From the NCBI RefSeq assembly GCF_965638725.1, contig NC_134959.1, positions 11,846,417 through 11,910,416 of the forward strand: 64,000 nt of DNA. The letters are read 5' to 3'. Below, in pieces: positions 1-9,400 of this stretch. Under the pieces are notes generated by a model. That model saw only the letters and a list, made by a program, of their open reading frames with translations. It did no database searches and had not been told where the DNA came from. Position 1 is the first letter of the stretch, and each line of letters opens with the position of its first letter. The position numbers and the translations under genes were made by a program. This DNA is from Aptenodytes patagonicus. Lineage: Eukaryota; Chordata; Aves; Sphenisciformes; Spheniscidae.

Positions 1-3000
1 TGTATGCCAGCTAAGGGGCTGCACCAGCTCCTACTCAGATCAATGAGAGTCTTCAATTCAATAGACTAGGAGTCAGGTCTAGAAAAAAAAAAACCAACGT
101 TATTTCCTATATGCTCCCTTAAGGATACAATGGCAAAAATCAAAAAGAAAAGAATGACATTTTCTTGGCAGTTCACTTCAGAAATAAATTTATTTCAAGA
201 TAAAAGTTAATTTAACTTTTCCATAAAAAAAAAATTAAAAATAGCAAGGAAGTGTATGAAAAATAAAATGTTTAATTTGTAGGGAAGCAGTAGTCAAACT
301 TTTGCACGCTCATTGGTTGTGATATTAGCTCAGGACATAGGAGAGATGAAATTCTCAGCTTTGCTGCTTATTTCTTGTGTGGCCTTGGCAAGTCATTCCG
401 TCTCCCGGCTCTCTAGCTGGGAAATAGAGAGTAACAACACTGCTCCACCTCCCAGGGAGATGTTAAGCATGAATGAATTAAAGATCGTGAGCTATTCATG
501 ATGAGAGAAACCAGTGAAGTTTGTAAGGTAGACAGAAGATTGGAAAGTAAATTCAGGTGTGAAAGAAGGGAGGTTATTGTTTAGTCTGAGGTAAAAGACT
601 AGAGAGAGAATGGATGATTTGTGGACAGGCCAAATACTGAGCAAAGAGATAACTGATGCATACCAGCAGGAGGACTGTAAGCATGATTTGGGGAAGTCTT
701 GAGGCAAAGGTGATGGCCTAATACTGCAGAAGAAAACAGTAAAGTAAGAGGTGAGGAGCAATACTATCACATCCTTTTTTTGTGGTATTTCAACTGTATG
801 TTCTTTGGAACGGAACTTAATCCTGTATCTAAAAAGCATTCGGAATATTCTGGGCACCATGAATATGGTCAGTGAAATATGGTCCTACCTATAAAAGAGG
901 AACTATGTATGTAATGGCTCATTAACCATGCAAAAATTGTGAACGGATAAACCACTTTTACTTACAACTTCACAGACTGATTGTACATGATTACAGGTGA
1001 CAAGTTGGAAACAGATTGGGTTATGAGCACCATTTGAGTGGAGGTGAGCAGTAACCAGGCAAAGGGAAGTGAAAAGATGCTCCCAGTCAGCTAGCTTGGT
1101 AATTGCAAAGGACTGAGCTCTCAGGAGAGGAGCCAGAAGTCAGTAGGGCACAAGGACAGCAAGGGTTGAGGACATGGTCATAGAGACCCTGAAGACAAGG
1201 AGAATGATACGAAAAGGGAAAAGGAAGATAGCATGGATTTGAGTTGGTTCACCTTGGAGTTGTAAACAGTGTTTCTCCAAAGGAGAAAAGCTGTAATGAT
1301 AAGTAATTAAATCATCTGTCATTGGACCAAACTGCACATCGAAAATGGTAATCAGTTGCCTTGCCCAGCTGAAGGGAAGGTCTTGGTTGACTTGTCATAC
1401 CATGCTGCATATTGATCTACCGGCCTCCAAGGCTTTGGCACATAAAGCCTTTTCCTTTGAAAATTGTCATGTGTGGCGGCTTTTATGTGCAGTATCATGT
1501 TTCCCCTTCCTGGGGTAGAAAACATAGGAGAGGGGATAAGTTTGTGTTTCATTACACCACAAGAAGTAAGATGGTAGATTGCCAGCTCTTTATTCGCATA
1601 GGAAACTACTGCTGCTCCATCCCTGCCTACTCCCCTGATGCACTCAGGGCACAGCACTACACCCAGCTGAGGATAACGACCCCTTGTCACTTCCAGGACA
1701 GCCATACTGTCCTTTCTGCTCCACAGTGCCCATCCCTGCCCTAGCCAAATCTGCCTCCTTTCCCCCCCACCCCTTCTGCAGGTGGGAGAGAGGAGAGGTT
1801 GGGCCGTCCTGGCATTCACCCCAAGAAGTTTTGCATGCAGACAGGACATTCTGGAGCGTTGTCAGTAGCAATGAAATACTCTAGTTTAACAAGGTAGTAA
1901 AATAAATGTGTAATAGCACTCTTGATTCTTAACAGGGCTGCCACATGCCATGTTCTGTACATACTTCCGAGCTGTTGGATCAGAAAGCAGAGCGCTGGGC
2001 TGCCCACACAGCCTTTAAAGCCAGCCTGGATCCTGTAGCCAGGTAACCCGTTTTGCAGCCCATGGGAGTCAAAGGCCTGAGAAGAGCACAGGAGCCGAGT
2101 TCAGGTGAAATGAAGAGACTTCAGTGTTCCCGTGCAATTAAAAACTCTTAACAGTCACAAAATTTATATAAAGCAGATATTTACATTCCTCCACGATTAT
2201 GTTTTTCTATTCACTTTCCTACCCTACTAGCAGAAACCAGCACAACTGACTTGGTATAAATGACTTTTGGTGCTGTTTTGAATTGTGGAGCACTTCTCCC
2301 GTCCTCCCCTAGGTTCTAGACAGGAAGATCTGCTTTGAGATGGAAGAATAGCACCCTCAAGAGTTGACAGCCACGCTGCTTCAGGGATCCATAGTATGCA
2401 ACAGACATCCTTCCTCTTTTAGTTAAATTAACTCCCTGACACATGTAACTGAAGCAACGAGAACGAAAGTTTTCTCTTGACGTTAGATTTGAAATATTTG
2501 GTATCAGTCACTGTCGATATGAATGTGGAAATACGCATTTGTGCTTTTCTGAGGGATGATCAGCTTCTAAACATTTTATTTGCCTTCAAAGAAGGAGGGA
2601 CATAAAAAGATGAAGAATTGTCTTATTTGTCTAAGTCTGGGAACCTCATTTTATACCATATTAAAACAATTTGAACAGGAATTTATGTTTTTGTGTAAAA
2701 AGAGATTATTTCAAAGTTCTTAACTGAGATAAAAGGGGTCTATGTAAAAAAAAAACCTGAGCAAACCAGTCCTTAAATTGTGGGGACTTGTTCGTTAATT
2801 ACAGTAATTAGGAATGGAATCTGATCCTAAACTTTCTGATTTACTTTGAATTTCCTTTAATATGTGGTTAGGCCTTAATTTCAGAATAACTATAAAATGT
2901 GAGAGCATTTTAAGACTACAGAGGCATAGGTATTGTTATTAAATGACAAACTCAGTTACATGCTTCTGCTGTTTCATGCAGCACTGACCTTTTATTTTAA

Positions 3001-3850
3001 ATGTCCATAGCCTATTCCTGTTTCTGCCAACTTCAGAGTCGGATAAGGCCCTTTGAAAACTCCGAGTATGAACTGCTCACCAGCTACTATTCCAGATGAT
3101 ATTTCTCCCAGCAGGCAAAAAGTCCAGCTTTGGGTTTGTCTGTTTCCTGGGAACAGGTTCACTTGAGTAGAACAAGCAGAATTTGGACAAATCGGGTGCA
3201 GTTGGGGACATTTTATGCTCCACTCTGAAGCATCCAAAACTCGCTCTTGTCACAGACTTGAGGCTTTTCCTCTGTATCATGACTTTGTTCAGAGTTCTTC
3301 TTACTAGTGTTTTGGTTGTTTAGACAGCGCTACAGCTCCCCGTGCACGACTGAAGCATCCCTGCAAGGCACTGCTGCTGTGTTGAAGCCAACATGTATAA
3401 TTTCAGAAAATATTGACTGTATATAAAAAGAATTTGGGATTGATTTTTTTTTCCTGTTGATAGTGAAAGGTGAAAAGTATATTCTGTAGTCTGTAAATTA
3501 ATATGTTTCCCTGCTGTAATTACAGTATCCCTTCTCCTGAGAGGATACTAGAATGCAAAAGCCAACTGACTCCGCTGGCCTTGCTTTTGCTCGTGAAACA
3601 GAGGTTCACATGTGCATTGTGTGATACAAAATCATGGGTTCCTGGTGCACTGTAATTTTGTTTCCTGTTTAAGACTTTGTAAATTATTTTTAATTGCAAG
3701 GAATCTGTCAAACCCTTTCTGAGCAAGGAATTTACTGTCACAAGTTTCTGTTTTAGTAGAACATCCAGAACTAAGAATTGCAGTATTATTTTTTCTCCAG
3801 CCATCACTACGTTTGAATCATTTTCTCTGCAAATTTTCCTGTAGCAATTT
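1..3850. other. Upstream intergenic DNA, no gene recognised
   Basis: AT-rich to mixed non-coding DNA 5' of the CEBPA CpG island. All open frames are short and lack recognisable domains. It holds one MIR-like SINE near 340-500 and otherwise unique sequence. In mammals CEBPG lies on this side of CEBPA in divergent orientation; no CEBPG coding sequence (a second C/EBP-type bZIP) is present, so that gene, if syntenic, lies outside the window. Confidence 0.7.
340..500 (+). repeat. MIR-like tRNA-derived SINE, decayed
   Basis: The order of blocks follows the MIR / CORE-SINE consensus: a 'ctttgctgcttatttcttg' block, then 'tgtggccttggcaagtcatt', a 'ctgggaaatagagagtaaca' block matching the usual 'ctgtaaaatggggataataa' part, then a 3' part with 'gatgttaagcatgaatgaat'. 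Divergence is high, so this is an old copy. The family is from my memory of the consensus; edges are approximate. Confidence 0.6.
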
Positions 3851-5260
3851 TAAGCCTGCACCTGCTCCAACGGCCTTGACTTGTCCTTTCTCTATGCCAG
3901 TTTCAAAGGGACCTTCTGGACCAGCAGAGCTAAATGCCCGTGGGGCTTCCTAAGGTGCGCCGGGGAGATGTGCAAGGGAGGACAGATCTGCGCTGCAGAC
4001 TGCGAGGGATCGCAGCAGGAGGAAATCGTGTGCATCCTCACCCCTCCCGAGCTGAAGCTTGAAACGGGGACGCCGAGGAAGGCTGTGGCTTTGCACGGGA
4101 GCTGCTGTAGGAACATACCCTGCTGCCCGGGGAGAGGAGTCGCGGTGGCCGAGACACGCAGCTCCTCTCTCCAGTCCCGCGGTGCGTGGACATCGATCGC
4201 CTTCCCCGAAGCCGCCAGGAAACGGAGGCTGGGAAGGCAAACAGCGTCTCCACGGAGGCTGCCGCCGCGGGGCCGGGCACACGCGCGGGTTACCTGGCTA
4301 CCGCCGCGCTGCGCGCCGGGGGGAGCGGGGCCCGGCTGCGCCCGGGTTTATCTCGGGTAAACGCCGGGAGTCGGTCCTCGCCCGACACTGGTCGAGATTG
4401 CTGTGTGTGCATTTTGCGAAATCTGTAATTAAATTTACCTGCTTGATTCGTGCGGGGGGTGAGGGGGGAGACGCGCGTTTATCCCACCCTTCCTGCGTAC
4501 GGCGAAGGCCGCGGGGCTGCCGGGGGCACACCGCACCGGGCTCCCGCCGCGGTGCGGCCGGCGGCAGCGGGGCCGCTGGCCCGCAGGTGGCCCGGCTCGG
4601 GCTGTCCCGTCCCAGGAGGGCAGCTCCTCCGAGCTTGCCGGACCGACAATAAGCGCAGAGGAGAGCAGGGCGGCCCCCGGCCGACCACCACCGAGAGGAG
4701 CGGAGCCGGGGACCCTCCGCTGCCCCCCGAGGTCTCCGCCCCTGCCCGCCGGACGCCATCCTCGGACGGGTCCTAGCGCCGCTCGGGGTCGGGATCCGCG
4801 GGTCCCGCCGTGACCGGGCGAGCCCCACGGGTCCCGCCGGTGAAGCCGGGCAGCAGTGAGATGCGGCGCAGTCCGCCCCGCTCGCCTGCTCCGAGCCCGC
4901 CCGGCGACAGGGCGCTGCTGGCAGGTAATCACCGCCGGTGAAGCAGCGCCTTGGGTCCCGCAGGCAAACACGGCGGGGCGAATATTCCCGACCGGCCAAA
5001 TATTTGCAAGTACGCGCGGGTGATGGTGAACTTTGAGACTTTCTGCGTACCGCGGCCGGGGAGTCCCTGGGTCGGAGCGCTCGGCGCAGGGCTGGGAGCG
5101 GGCGGTGGAAACGTACCAGCCGCCTTTGGCCGCTCTGCCCCGCCGAGCGGCCCCGGGCAGGGAGGGCGCAAAGCTCCCGCGCCGTTTCCCCAGGACTCAT
5201 ATCAGCGCGGAGCCTCCTCGGCGGGCGTAGCCCAGCGCCCTGCGCCCGCGGAGCTCGGGG

Positions 5261-5284
5261 CGGCGGCGGCGGCGGCGGCGGCGG
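5261..5284. repeat. (CGG)n trinucleotide tract
   Basis: About eight consecutive CGG units in the proximal promoter, roughly 165 bp upstream of the TATA box, running into a G-rich stretch. Likely polymorphic; no coding role is seen. Confidence 0.85.
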
Positions 5285-5382
5285 GGGGCCGGGGCGTGCG
5301 GGCCGCTCTCCCCGCGGCGCCTCCCGGGTGAGGGCGGGCGGGCGCCTCTGCCCTGCCGGGGCGCTAAGACCCGGCTGCGCGG

Positions 5383-5395
5383 TGGTCAAAGGTTC
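5383..5395 (+). promoter_or_regulatory. DR1-like nuclear receptor site (HNF4/PPAR-RXR type)
   Basis: TGGTCA, a single A spacer, then AGGTTC: a direct repeat with 1-bp spacing and one to two mismatches per half-site from AGGTCA. It sits about 50 bp upstream of the TATA box. HNF4A and PPARG/RXR are known partners of C/EBP-alpha in liver and fat, so the place is plausible, but binding is inferred from the motif only. Confidence 0.45.
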
Positions 5396-5410
5396 CCAGC
5401 AGGAGGTTGG

Positions 5411-5424
5411 ACACTAGAGGGCGA
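5411..5424 (+). promoter_or_regulatory. CTCF-like core motif
   Basis: The stretch 'cactagagggcg' at 5412-5423 agrees with the vertebrate CTCF core at 12 of 14 positions of CCASYAGRKGGCRS; only the outermost base on each side differs. It lies between the DR1-like site and the TATA box, about 25 bp from the latter, so an occupied site would sit next to the pre-initiation complex. Confidence 0.6.
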
Positions 5425-5447
5425 TCCCCGGCCCTGCTGCGGGGGTG

Positions 5448-5455
5448 TATATATA
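5448..5455 (+). promoter_or_regulatory. TATA box of CEBPA
   Basis: TATATATA within 'gtatatatac', alone in an otherwise very GC-rich promoter, about 310 bp upstream of the main ATG. With the usual 25-31 bp spacing, transcription would start near 5475-5485 ('ccactagcaaca'). Confidence 0.8.
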
Positions 5456-5555
5456 CGGCACGCAGGACCGAGGCAACCCACTAGCAACAGGGCAGGCAGG
5501 CAGCGAGCAGGGCTCGGGCGGGCTGGGGCGGGGGACGGGCTCCGGGCGCACCGAG

Positions 5556-5616
5556 CCGCGCCGCGCCGCGCCGCGCCGCGCCGCGCCGCGCCGCGCCGTG
5601 CCGTGCCGTGCCGTGC
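5556..5616 (+). repeat. (CCGCG)n then (CCGTG)n microsatellite in the 5' UTR
   Basis: About eight CCGCG units followed by four CCGTG units. C-to-T at one position (CpG decay) explains the second block. It is inside the predicted CEBPA leader, about 150-210 nt before the main start, and contributes much of the leader's length. It contains no stop codon in any forward frame. Confidence 0.9.
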
Positions 5617-5665
5617 AGCACCGTGCCGCGGTGCCGCTCACCGCCGAGGGCCGGGGTGCCGCGGG

Positions 5666-5764
5666 GTGCCGCGGGCTTGGCAGAGCCGCCGCCGCTGCCG
5701 CCGTCCCGTCCGAAACCTGGATTGCAGGAGCCCTTCACCATGCCCGGCAGACTGTAGGTGCTTC
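5666..5764 (+). other. CEBPA: Candidate non-AUG N-terminal extension of C/EBP-alpha
   Basis: In frame with the main CDS and without stops. A GTG at 5666 (G at -3, C at +4) would add 33 residues including the arginine-rich run [14 protein letters not shown]. Mammals make an 'extended' C/EBP-alpha from a non-AUG codon upstream of p42; its human extension of about 35 residues is also arginine-rich and directs the protein to the nucleolus. Length, frame and composition agree; the exact start codon here is inferred, and other near-cognate codons such as GTG at 5603 are possible. Confidence 0.5.
5740..5757 (+). CDS. CEBPA regulatory uORF (5 codons)
   Basis: ATG, four more codons and TAG, encoding MPGRL. 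The start has A at -3. The stop is separated from the main ATG at 5765 by 7 nt, and the uORF is out of frame with it. This is the conserved CEBPA arrangement: ribosomes that translate the uORF tend to miss the close main start and re-initiate at the internal p30 start, so the uORF couples initiation-factor activity to the p42/p30 ratio. Its function rests on work in vertebrate CEBPA; position and spacing are seen directly. Confidence 0.9.
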
Positions 5765-6742
5765 ATGGAGCAAGCCAACTTCTACGAGGTCGATTCCCGG
5801 CCCCCGATGAGCAGCGGCCAGCACCACCAGCTTCAGACTCCCCTGCCCGGCAGCGCCTACAGCTACAGAGAGGCTCCCTCGGCGGTGGCACCTGTTGCGG
5901 GCGGCGCGGAGCTCGGCGACATCTGCGAGAACGAGAACTCCATCGACATCAGCGCCTACATCGACCCCGCCGCCTTCAACGACGAGTTTCTGGCCGACCT
6001 CTTCCAGCACAGCAAGCAGCAGGAGAAAGCCAAGGCCATCCTGGCCGGGGATTTCGACTTCCACAGCATGCATGGGGCCGGCGCCGCCGCCTCGGCGCCG
6101 GGGCACCAGCAGCAGCACCACCAGCAGCCGCTCTTCGGCTGCGTGGCCGGCTACATGGACGGCAAGCTCGACCCCCTCTACGAGCGCATCGCCGCGCCCG
6201 GCTTGCGGCCGCTGGTGATTAAGCAGGAGCCCCGCGAGGAGGAGGAGGTCAAGTCGGCGGCCCTGTCGGCCCTCTACCCCCACCACGCTCCGCAGCAGCA
6301 CCCGTCCCACCTGCAGTACCAGATCGCCCACTGCGCCCAGACCACCATGCACCTCCAGCCCGGGCACCCCACGCCGCCCCCCACGCCCGTGCCCAGCCCG
6401 CACCACCCGCACCACCCGCACCCCCCCGGCGGCCTGCCCGCTGCCGGAGCCCTCAAGATGATGCCCGCGGACCACCGGAGCAAATCGAAAAAGACAGTCG
6501 ACAAGAACAGCAACGAGTACCGGGTGCGCCGGGAGCGCAACAACATCGCGGTGCGCAAGAGCCGGGACAAGGCCAAGCAGCGCAACGTGGAGACGCAGCA
6601 GAAGGTGCTGGAGCTCACCACCGACAACGAGCGGCTGCGCAAGCGGGTGGAGCAGCTCACCCGGGAGCTGGAGACTCTGCGGGGCATCTTCAGGCAGCTG
6701 CCCGAGAGCTCGCTGGTGAAGGCCATGGGCAGCTGCGCCTAG
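5765..6742 (+). CDS. CEBPA: CCAAT/enhancer-binding protein alpha (p42)
   Basis: Intronless, 325 residues, complete and undamaged. It is a nuclear bZIP transcription factor for granulocyte/monocyte, liver and fat differentiation and cell-cycle exit. Domains in order: N-terminal transactivation elements, with [20 protein letters not shown] at 53-72 (the TRIB/COP1-binding region in mammals) and [10 protein letters not shown] at 75-84; His/Gln-rich linker at 114-121; transactivation element near 129-160 with a sumoylation-type motif I-K153-Q-E; a [10 protein letters not shown] block with T203, T207 and S211, matching the mammalian GSK3 sites; His/Pro-rich stretch 213-223; basic region about 246-273 with [10 protein letters not shown] at 258-267; leucine zipper with L284, L291, L298 and L305. 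The start at 5765 (T at -3, G at +4) is set by homology at [17 protein letters not shown] and the conserved 7-nt gap from the uORF. It is shorter than the mammalian protein (about 358 residues) because the linkers are shorter. Confidence 0.98.
   Translation: MEQANFYEVDSRPPMSSGQHHQLQTPLPGSAYSYREAPSAVAPVAGGAELGDICENENSIDISAYIDPAAFNDEFLADLFQHSKQQEKAKAILAGDFDFHSMHGAGAAASAPGHQQQHHQQPLFGCVAGYMDGKLDPLYERIAAPGLRPLVIKQEPREEEEVKSAALSALYPHHAPQQHPSHLQYQIAHCAQTTMHLQPGHPTPPPTPVPSPHHPHHPHPPGGLPAAGALKMMPADHRSKSKKTVDKNSNEYRVRRERNNIAVRKSRDKAKQRNVETQQKVLELTTDNERLRKRVEQLTRELETLRGIFRQLPESSLVKAMGSCA
6068..6742 (+). CDS. CEBPA: C/EBP-alpha p30 isoform (internal start)
   Basis: In-frame ATG at codon 102 of p42 (A at -3, C at +4), in the position of the mammalian p30 start. 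The product of 224 residues lacks the first two transactivation elements but keeps the 129-160 element, the TPPPTP block and the whole bZIP, so it dimerises and binds DNA with altered activation. A second in-frame ATG follows at 6155 (codon 131) and could give a slightly shorter form. An out-of-frame ATG overlaps just downstream at 6072. Confidence 0.8.
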   Translation: MHGAGAAASAPGHQQQHHQQPLFGCVAGYMDGKLDPLYERIAAPGLRPLVIKQEPREEEEVKSAALSALYPHHAPQQHPSHLQYQIAHCAQTTMHLQPGHPTPPPTPVPSPHHPHHPHPPGGLPAAGALKMMPADHRSKSKKTVDKNSNEYRVRRERNNIAVRKSRDKAKQRNVETQQKVLELTTDNERLRKRVEQLTRELETLRGIFRQLPESSLVKAMGSCA

Positions 6743-6864
6743 CGCCGCGCCGGGACTCGCGGGGCCGCCGCGCCCGCTGCCGGGCTGCCCTCGCTCGCCT
6801 ATAGATACTATGCATACCGGAGCGCAGCGATCTCAGATTGTTTCGAGGGGGTGGAAGCGGTTGG

Positions 6865-6900
6865 GGTTTTGTTTTGTTTTTGTTTTGTTTTGTTTGGTTG
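6865..6900 (+). repeat. (TTTTG)n tract in the 3' UTR
   Basis: GTTTT/TTTTG units with one slip, just after the CpG island. It would form a U/GU-rich element in the mRNA. Confidence 0.85.
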
Positions 6901-7068
6901 GTTTTTAACAATTAATGACCAATACAAGAAGCCAGGCAGCTGTAGTATTAAAAGGTTTGTGCCTTAGGGATGACACACAAATAAGCTGAAAACATGGTGG
7001 GTTTTATAAGGAGAAAGGCGAGGGGAAGGAAGAAATTAAAAAGCCCACGTGTCTACACAGGGTAAATA

Positions 7069-7091
7069 ACAATAATAATAATAGTAATAAA
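7069..7091 (+). repeat. (AAT)n tract with AATAAA
   Basis: Short AAT repeat ending in AATAAA at 7086-7091. There is no obvious GU-rich element soon after, so it is a weak poly(A) candidate. Confidence 0.7.
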
Positions 7092-7570
7092 GCACGCATA
7101 GCAATCCAGATGTGCCTTAAAAGCTGGCTGCAGGAGCTCTGGGGCTTTCTGTTCCCCCCAGCCTGGCAGGGAGCGAGGAAGAAGGGTGAGGGACATCTCG
7201 GGGTGCCGGCCAGGCCCCCCCCCAGCTGACCTGCAGTGCAGCAGACAGGGGCAGCTGTGGGGAGGCTGGCAAAGAGAAGAGGGCTGAGGCTGAGAGACAT
7301 GCAGCGCCGGACACCCGTTTGGAGCACTGAGGTGTGGGGCAGCTGCCGGACCGCTGCCAGGACTGTCCCAGCCTGGCTGGGCCGCCTCTGCCGAGCCCTG
7401 TCCCCTGCCTTGGCTGGGAGCAGGGCAGGGGCAACGGCTGCTGTGGGACTGATGGACAGCCTGGGACTGACGGAGCAGCAGCTTGCGAGGGAGTGTGGTG
7501 AGCTCCCTCCATCAAAAGGAAGAGCAGCAGTGTCTTGTACTGTATGTCACGACGTGGCGAAGCACAAATG

Positions 7571-7576
7571 AATAAA
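7571..7576 (+). terminator. CEBPA: Poly(A) signal, proximal
   Basis: AATAAA followed about 30-50 nt later by U-rich 'cagtgtattttgctttatt'. It is the first hexamer after the stop codon with a convincing downstream element; cleavage would be near 7590-7600. Confidence 0.5.
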
Positions 7577-8184
7577 TACCTATCGATGCGGGTATTTACT
7601 ATGAACTTTCAGTGTATTTTGCTTTATTCCAGGACATTTAGCTCCTCTCCAAGTCTCTGTCTGTCCAAGCTGTGCCTCATGTAATGTGAAAGCCTTTCCG
7701 TGTATACTAGCTACACTTTATTTTTATTGCATTACTTAGATCTTTGCCATCACACGACTTTCTTATCTGGTGACAGAGACTATGCCCTTGTGCTGCAATG
7801 TTATTTTATTATTTGTGTGGGTGGGTGGGTGTGAGTGTGTGTTGCCTTCTTCACATTGTCCTGGGCTGGCCGCTGCCTGCTGATCCCAAGGCAGGGGTGC
7901 CTGGGAGGGGGCGCGGGCCATGGGGCTGCAGGACGCCTGTGGTGGGGCGAGGAGGCTCGTCCCTGGTGCTGCAGCACCTTTGGACTCTGGTGCTTCTCCC
8001 AGAGTGAGAGAAAAATAAACAAACAAACAGGCCCTGTTCCAAGGAGCACTGGTAGCCATGCAGAGCGTTTCTTCCTCATGTCGTAGCTGTGCAAGAATTC
8101 ATCCAGTTGAAATAGTCATGACAGGAGGGAACAAGGTGGAGACGTGAAGCTGTTTGAAAGCGTGACAGCGGGAGCTGTGCTGGG

Positions 8185-8260
8185 GGTGTGTGTATGCGTG
8201 TGCTGTGTGCGTATGCGGGGTGTGTGTATGGGTATGTATACGTGTATGTATATGCACACT
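8185..8260 (+). repeat. Imperfect (TG)n/(TATG)n microsatellite
   Basis: Interrupted TGTGTGTATG-type units, alternating purine-pyrimidine, followed by T9 and G8 runs to about 8290. If the distal poly(A) site is used this lies in the CEBPA 3' UTR. Confidence 0.85.
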
Positions 8261-8334
8261 CATGGGTGGTTTTTTTTTTAATTTGGGGGGGGAACTGCAT
8301 ATAAAGTTTGTCGGAAGTCCTGGTTATGTTCGTA

Positions 8335-8340
8335 AATAAA
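8335..8340 (+). terminator. CEBPA: Poly(A) signal, distal
   Basis: AATAAA followed 35-55 nt later by a strong GU/U-rich element ('ccgtgtgtttccagttcttt', about 8373-8392). Together with the next hexamer at 8532 it marks the likely end of long CEBPA transcripts, just before the second CpG island. Confidence 0.5.
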
Positions 8341-9205
8341 CAGCATATATTCTACCATAACCATCTGCCTCTCCGTGTGTTTCCAGTTCTTTTTTCTGTA
8401 GCAGGAGCGCGAAAGCCCTCCTCTTCCTCCGGACCACGCATCCCGCTCTCCGACAGCACCCGCTTCCCCTGCCAGGACTGGTGACCGAAACGCCTTTGTG
8501 GAGCACAACTCCCTCGTTTTCGCCCCAGAGAAATAAATACACGGTTGCCTTTAAGAGAACGGCAATTTCCTAAATACTTGTGGTGTCAGATATGTGCCTG
8601 TGAGTCACCCTTCGTTTCACCTTCCACCCGCGCCGTGGCTGGGCCGGGGCTCGTCCAGCCTGCGACGGGCCTGCCACCTCTCCCTGGTGGGCTTTAGGAC
8701 CCGGTGAAAGGCAGCCGGAAGGGACGAGTTGGGCGCCCGGGCGACAAGGACACGCAGCCCACCCGCACGCGGGCTCGGGGCCTGCCGCCGGCTGCCCCAG
8801 CCACGGGCCCCGTCCGGCCTGGCAGCCCGCCGCCCCGTCCCGGGGACGCCGCGGGTCTGCAGCGGGGCGCAGAGGACAAGCTGCCACCCGGGGCACGGCG
8901 GGGGCTTGCGAAAGGAGGCCGCGGGCAGGGCCAGGCCCCGCTCGCCCGCCAGCGCTGCCTCTGCCCGTCCCTCCCCGGCGAGACGCGGCCCGGGCCCCTC
9001 CCCTCCCCCGGGGAGTTTCGCCCCGGCCGGGTCGGGCCCAGAGACGCCGCCTCGGGGCTCTTCGGTGTCGGCGCGACGTGGGGCACCGGCGGCGGCTCCG
9101 GCTGGGCCCCTCCGCGGGGACAGCGGCTGTTCCGGCCGGGTCCCGGCGCTGCGCGCAACAAGCCGCCACCGACGCACGCGGGCGATCGGCCCCGCCAGGG
9201 GCTCC

Positions 9206-9255
9206 CGCCCCGCCCCGCCCCGCCCCGCCCTCCCCGGGGCCGGGGCCGGGGCCGG
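9206..9255. repeat. (CCCCG)n / (GGGGCC)n tract with Sp1 boxes
   Basis: Four CGCCC-type units on the plus strand followed by three GGGGCC units. They form overlapping Sp1/KLF GC boxes and a G-quadruplex-prone run on the plus strand at 9236-9255. It is the densest promoter-like element in the island. Confidence 0.8.
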
Positions 9256-9390
9256 CGGCACGCGGAGGGGAGGTGGCGCGAGGCCCGGCGGCGATAGGGC
9301 CCCCCGCAGTGAGGCGGGAAGGGGCGGCCGTGACGGGGGAGGCGGCTCCGGCCGGGCCGTCCCGGAGCTGCCCCGGCGGCGGCCGGCCCT

Positions 9391-9400
9391 GAGGTGAAGT
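9391..9400 (+). other. Candidate splice donor in the second CpG island
   Basis: GAG|GTGAAGT, close to the vertebrate donor consensus, about 140 bp downstream of the GC-box cluster, where a first-exon end would be expected. No linked acceptor or coding exon was identified. Confidence 0.3.

Larger units (their letters stand above)
5480..5764 (+). other. CEBPA: CEBPA 5' untranslated leader (predicted)
   Basis: Predicted from the TATA box to the main ATG, about 285 nt and very GC-rich. It contains the pentanucleotide repeat and, at its 3' end, the uORF. The frame of the main protein has no stop anywhere in the leader, so N-terminally extended products are possible. The exact transcription start is inferred. 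Confidence 0.65.
3900..6830. promoter_or_regulatory. CpG island spanning the CEBPA promoter and gene
   Basis: From about 3.95 kb the sequence turns abruptly GC- and CpG-rich and stays so to the start of the CEBPA 3' UTR near 6.8 kb. Long open frames on both strands inside it (up to 363 codons on the minus strand at 4298-5389) follow from the low frequency of AT-rich stop codons and show no domain. C/EBP-like sites are visible in the upstream part: 'attttgcgaaat' at 4411-4422 and 'atttgcaag' near 5002, which would fit the known autoregulation of CEBPA, but neither is a perfect palindrome. Confidence 0.85.
6743..8400 (+). other. CEBPA: CEBPA 3' untranslated region (predicted)
   Basis: The CpG-rich character fades after about 6830 and the sequence becomes a mix of T-rich runs, AAT repeats and GC-rich patches with no coding signal. 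AATAAA hexamers occur at 7086, 7571, 8014, 8335 and 8532. The sites at 7571 and 8335 have the best downstream U/GU-rich sequence, predicting mRNAs of about 2.1 and 2.9 kb from a start near 5480. The end is inferred. Confidence 0.6.

Noticed and set aside
4298-5389. 363-codon open frame on the minus strand upstream of CEBPA
   Set aside because: It lies wholly in the CpG island, is Pro/Arg/Ala/Gly-rich and low-complexity, has no domain, and overlaps the promoter. Stop codons are simply rare at this GC content.
5735-6475. 246-codon antisense frame over CEBPA
   Set aside because: It mirrors the codon pattern of the real gene; the product is Val/Gly/Arg-rich without a domain.
8678-8690. 'cctggtggg' as a reverse CTCF site at the start of the second CpG island
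   Set aside because: Only the right half of the core matches; the remaining positions disagree.
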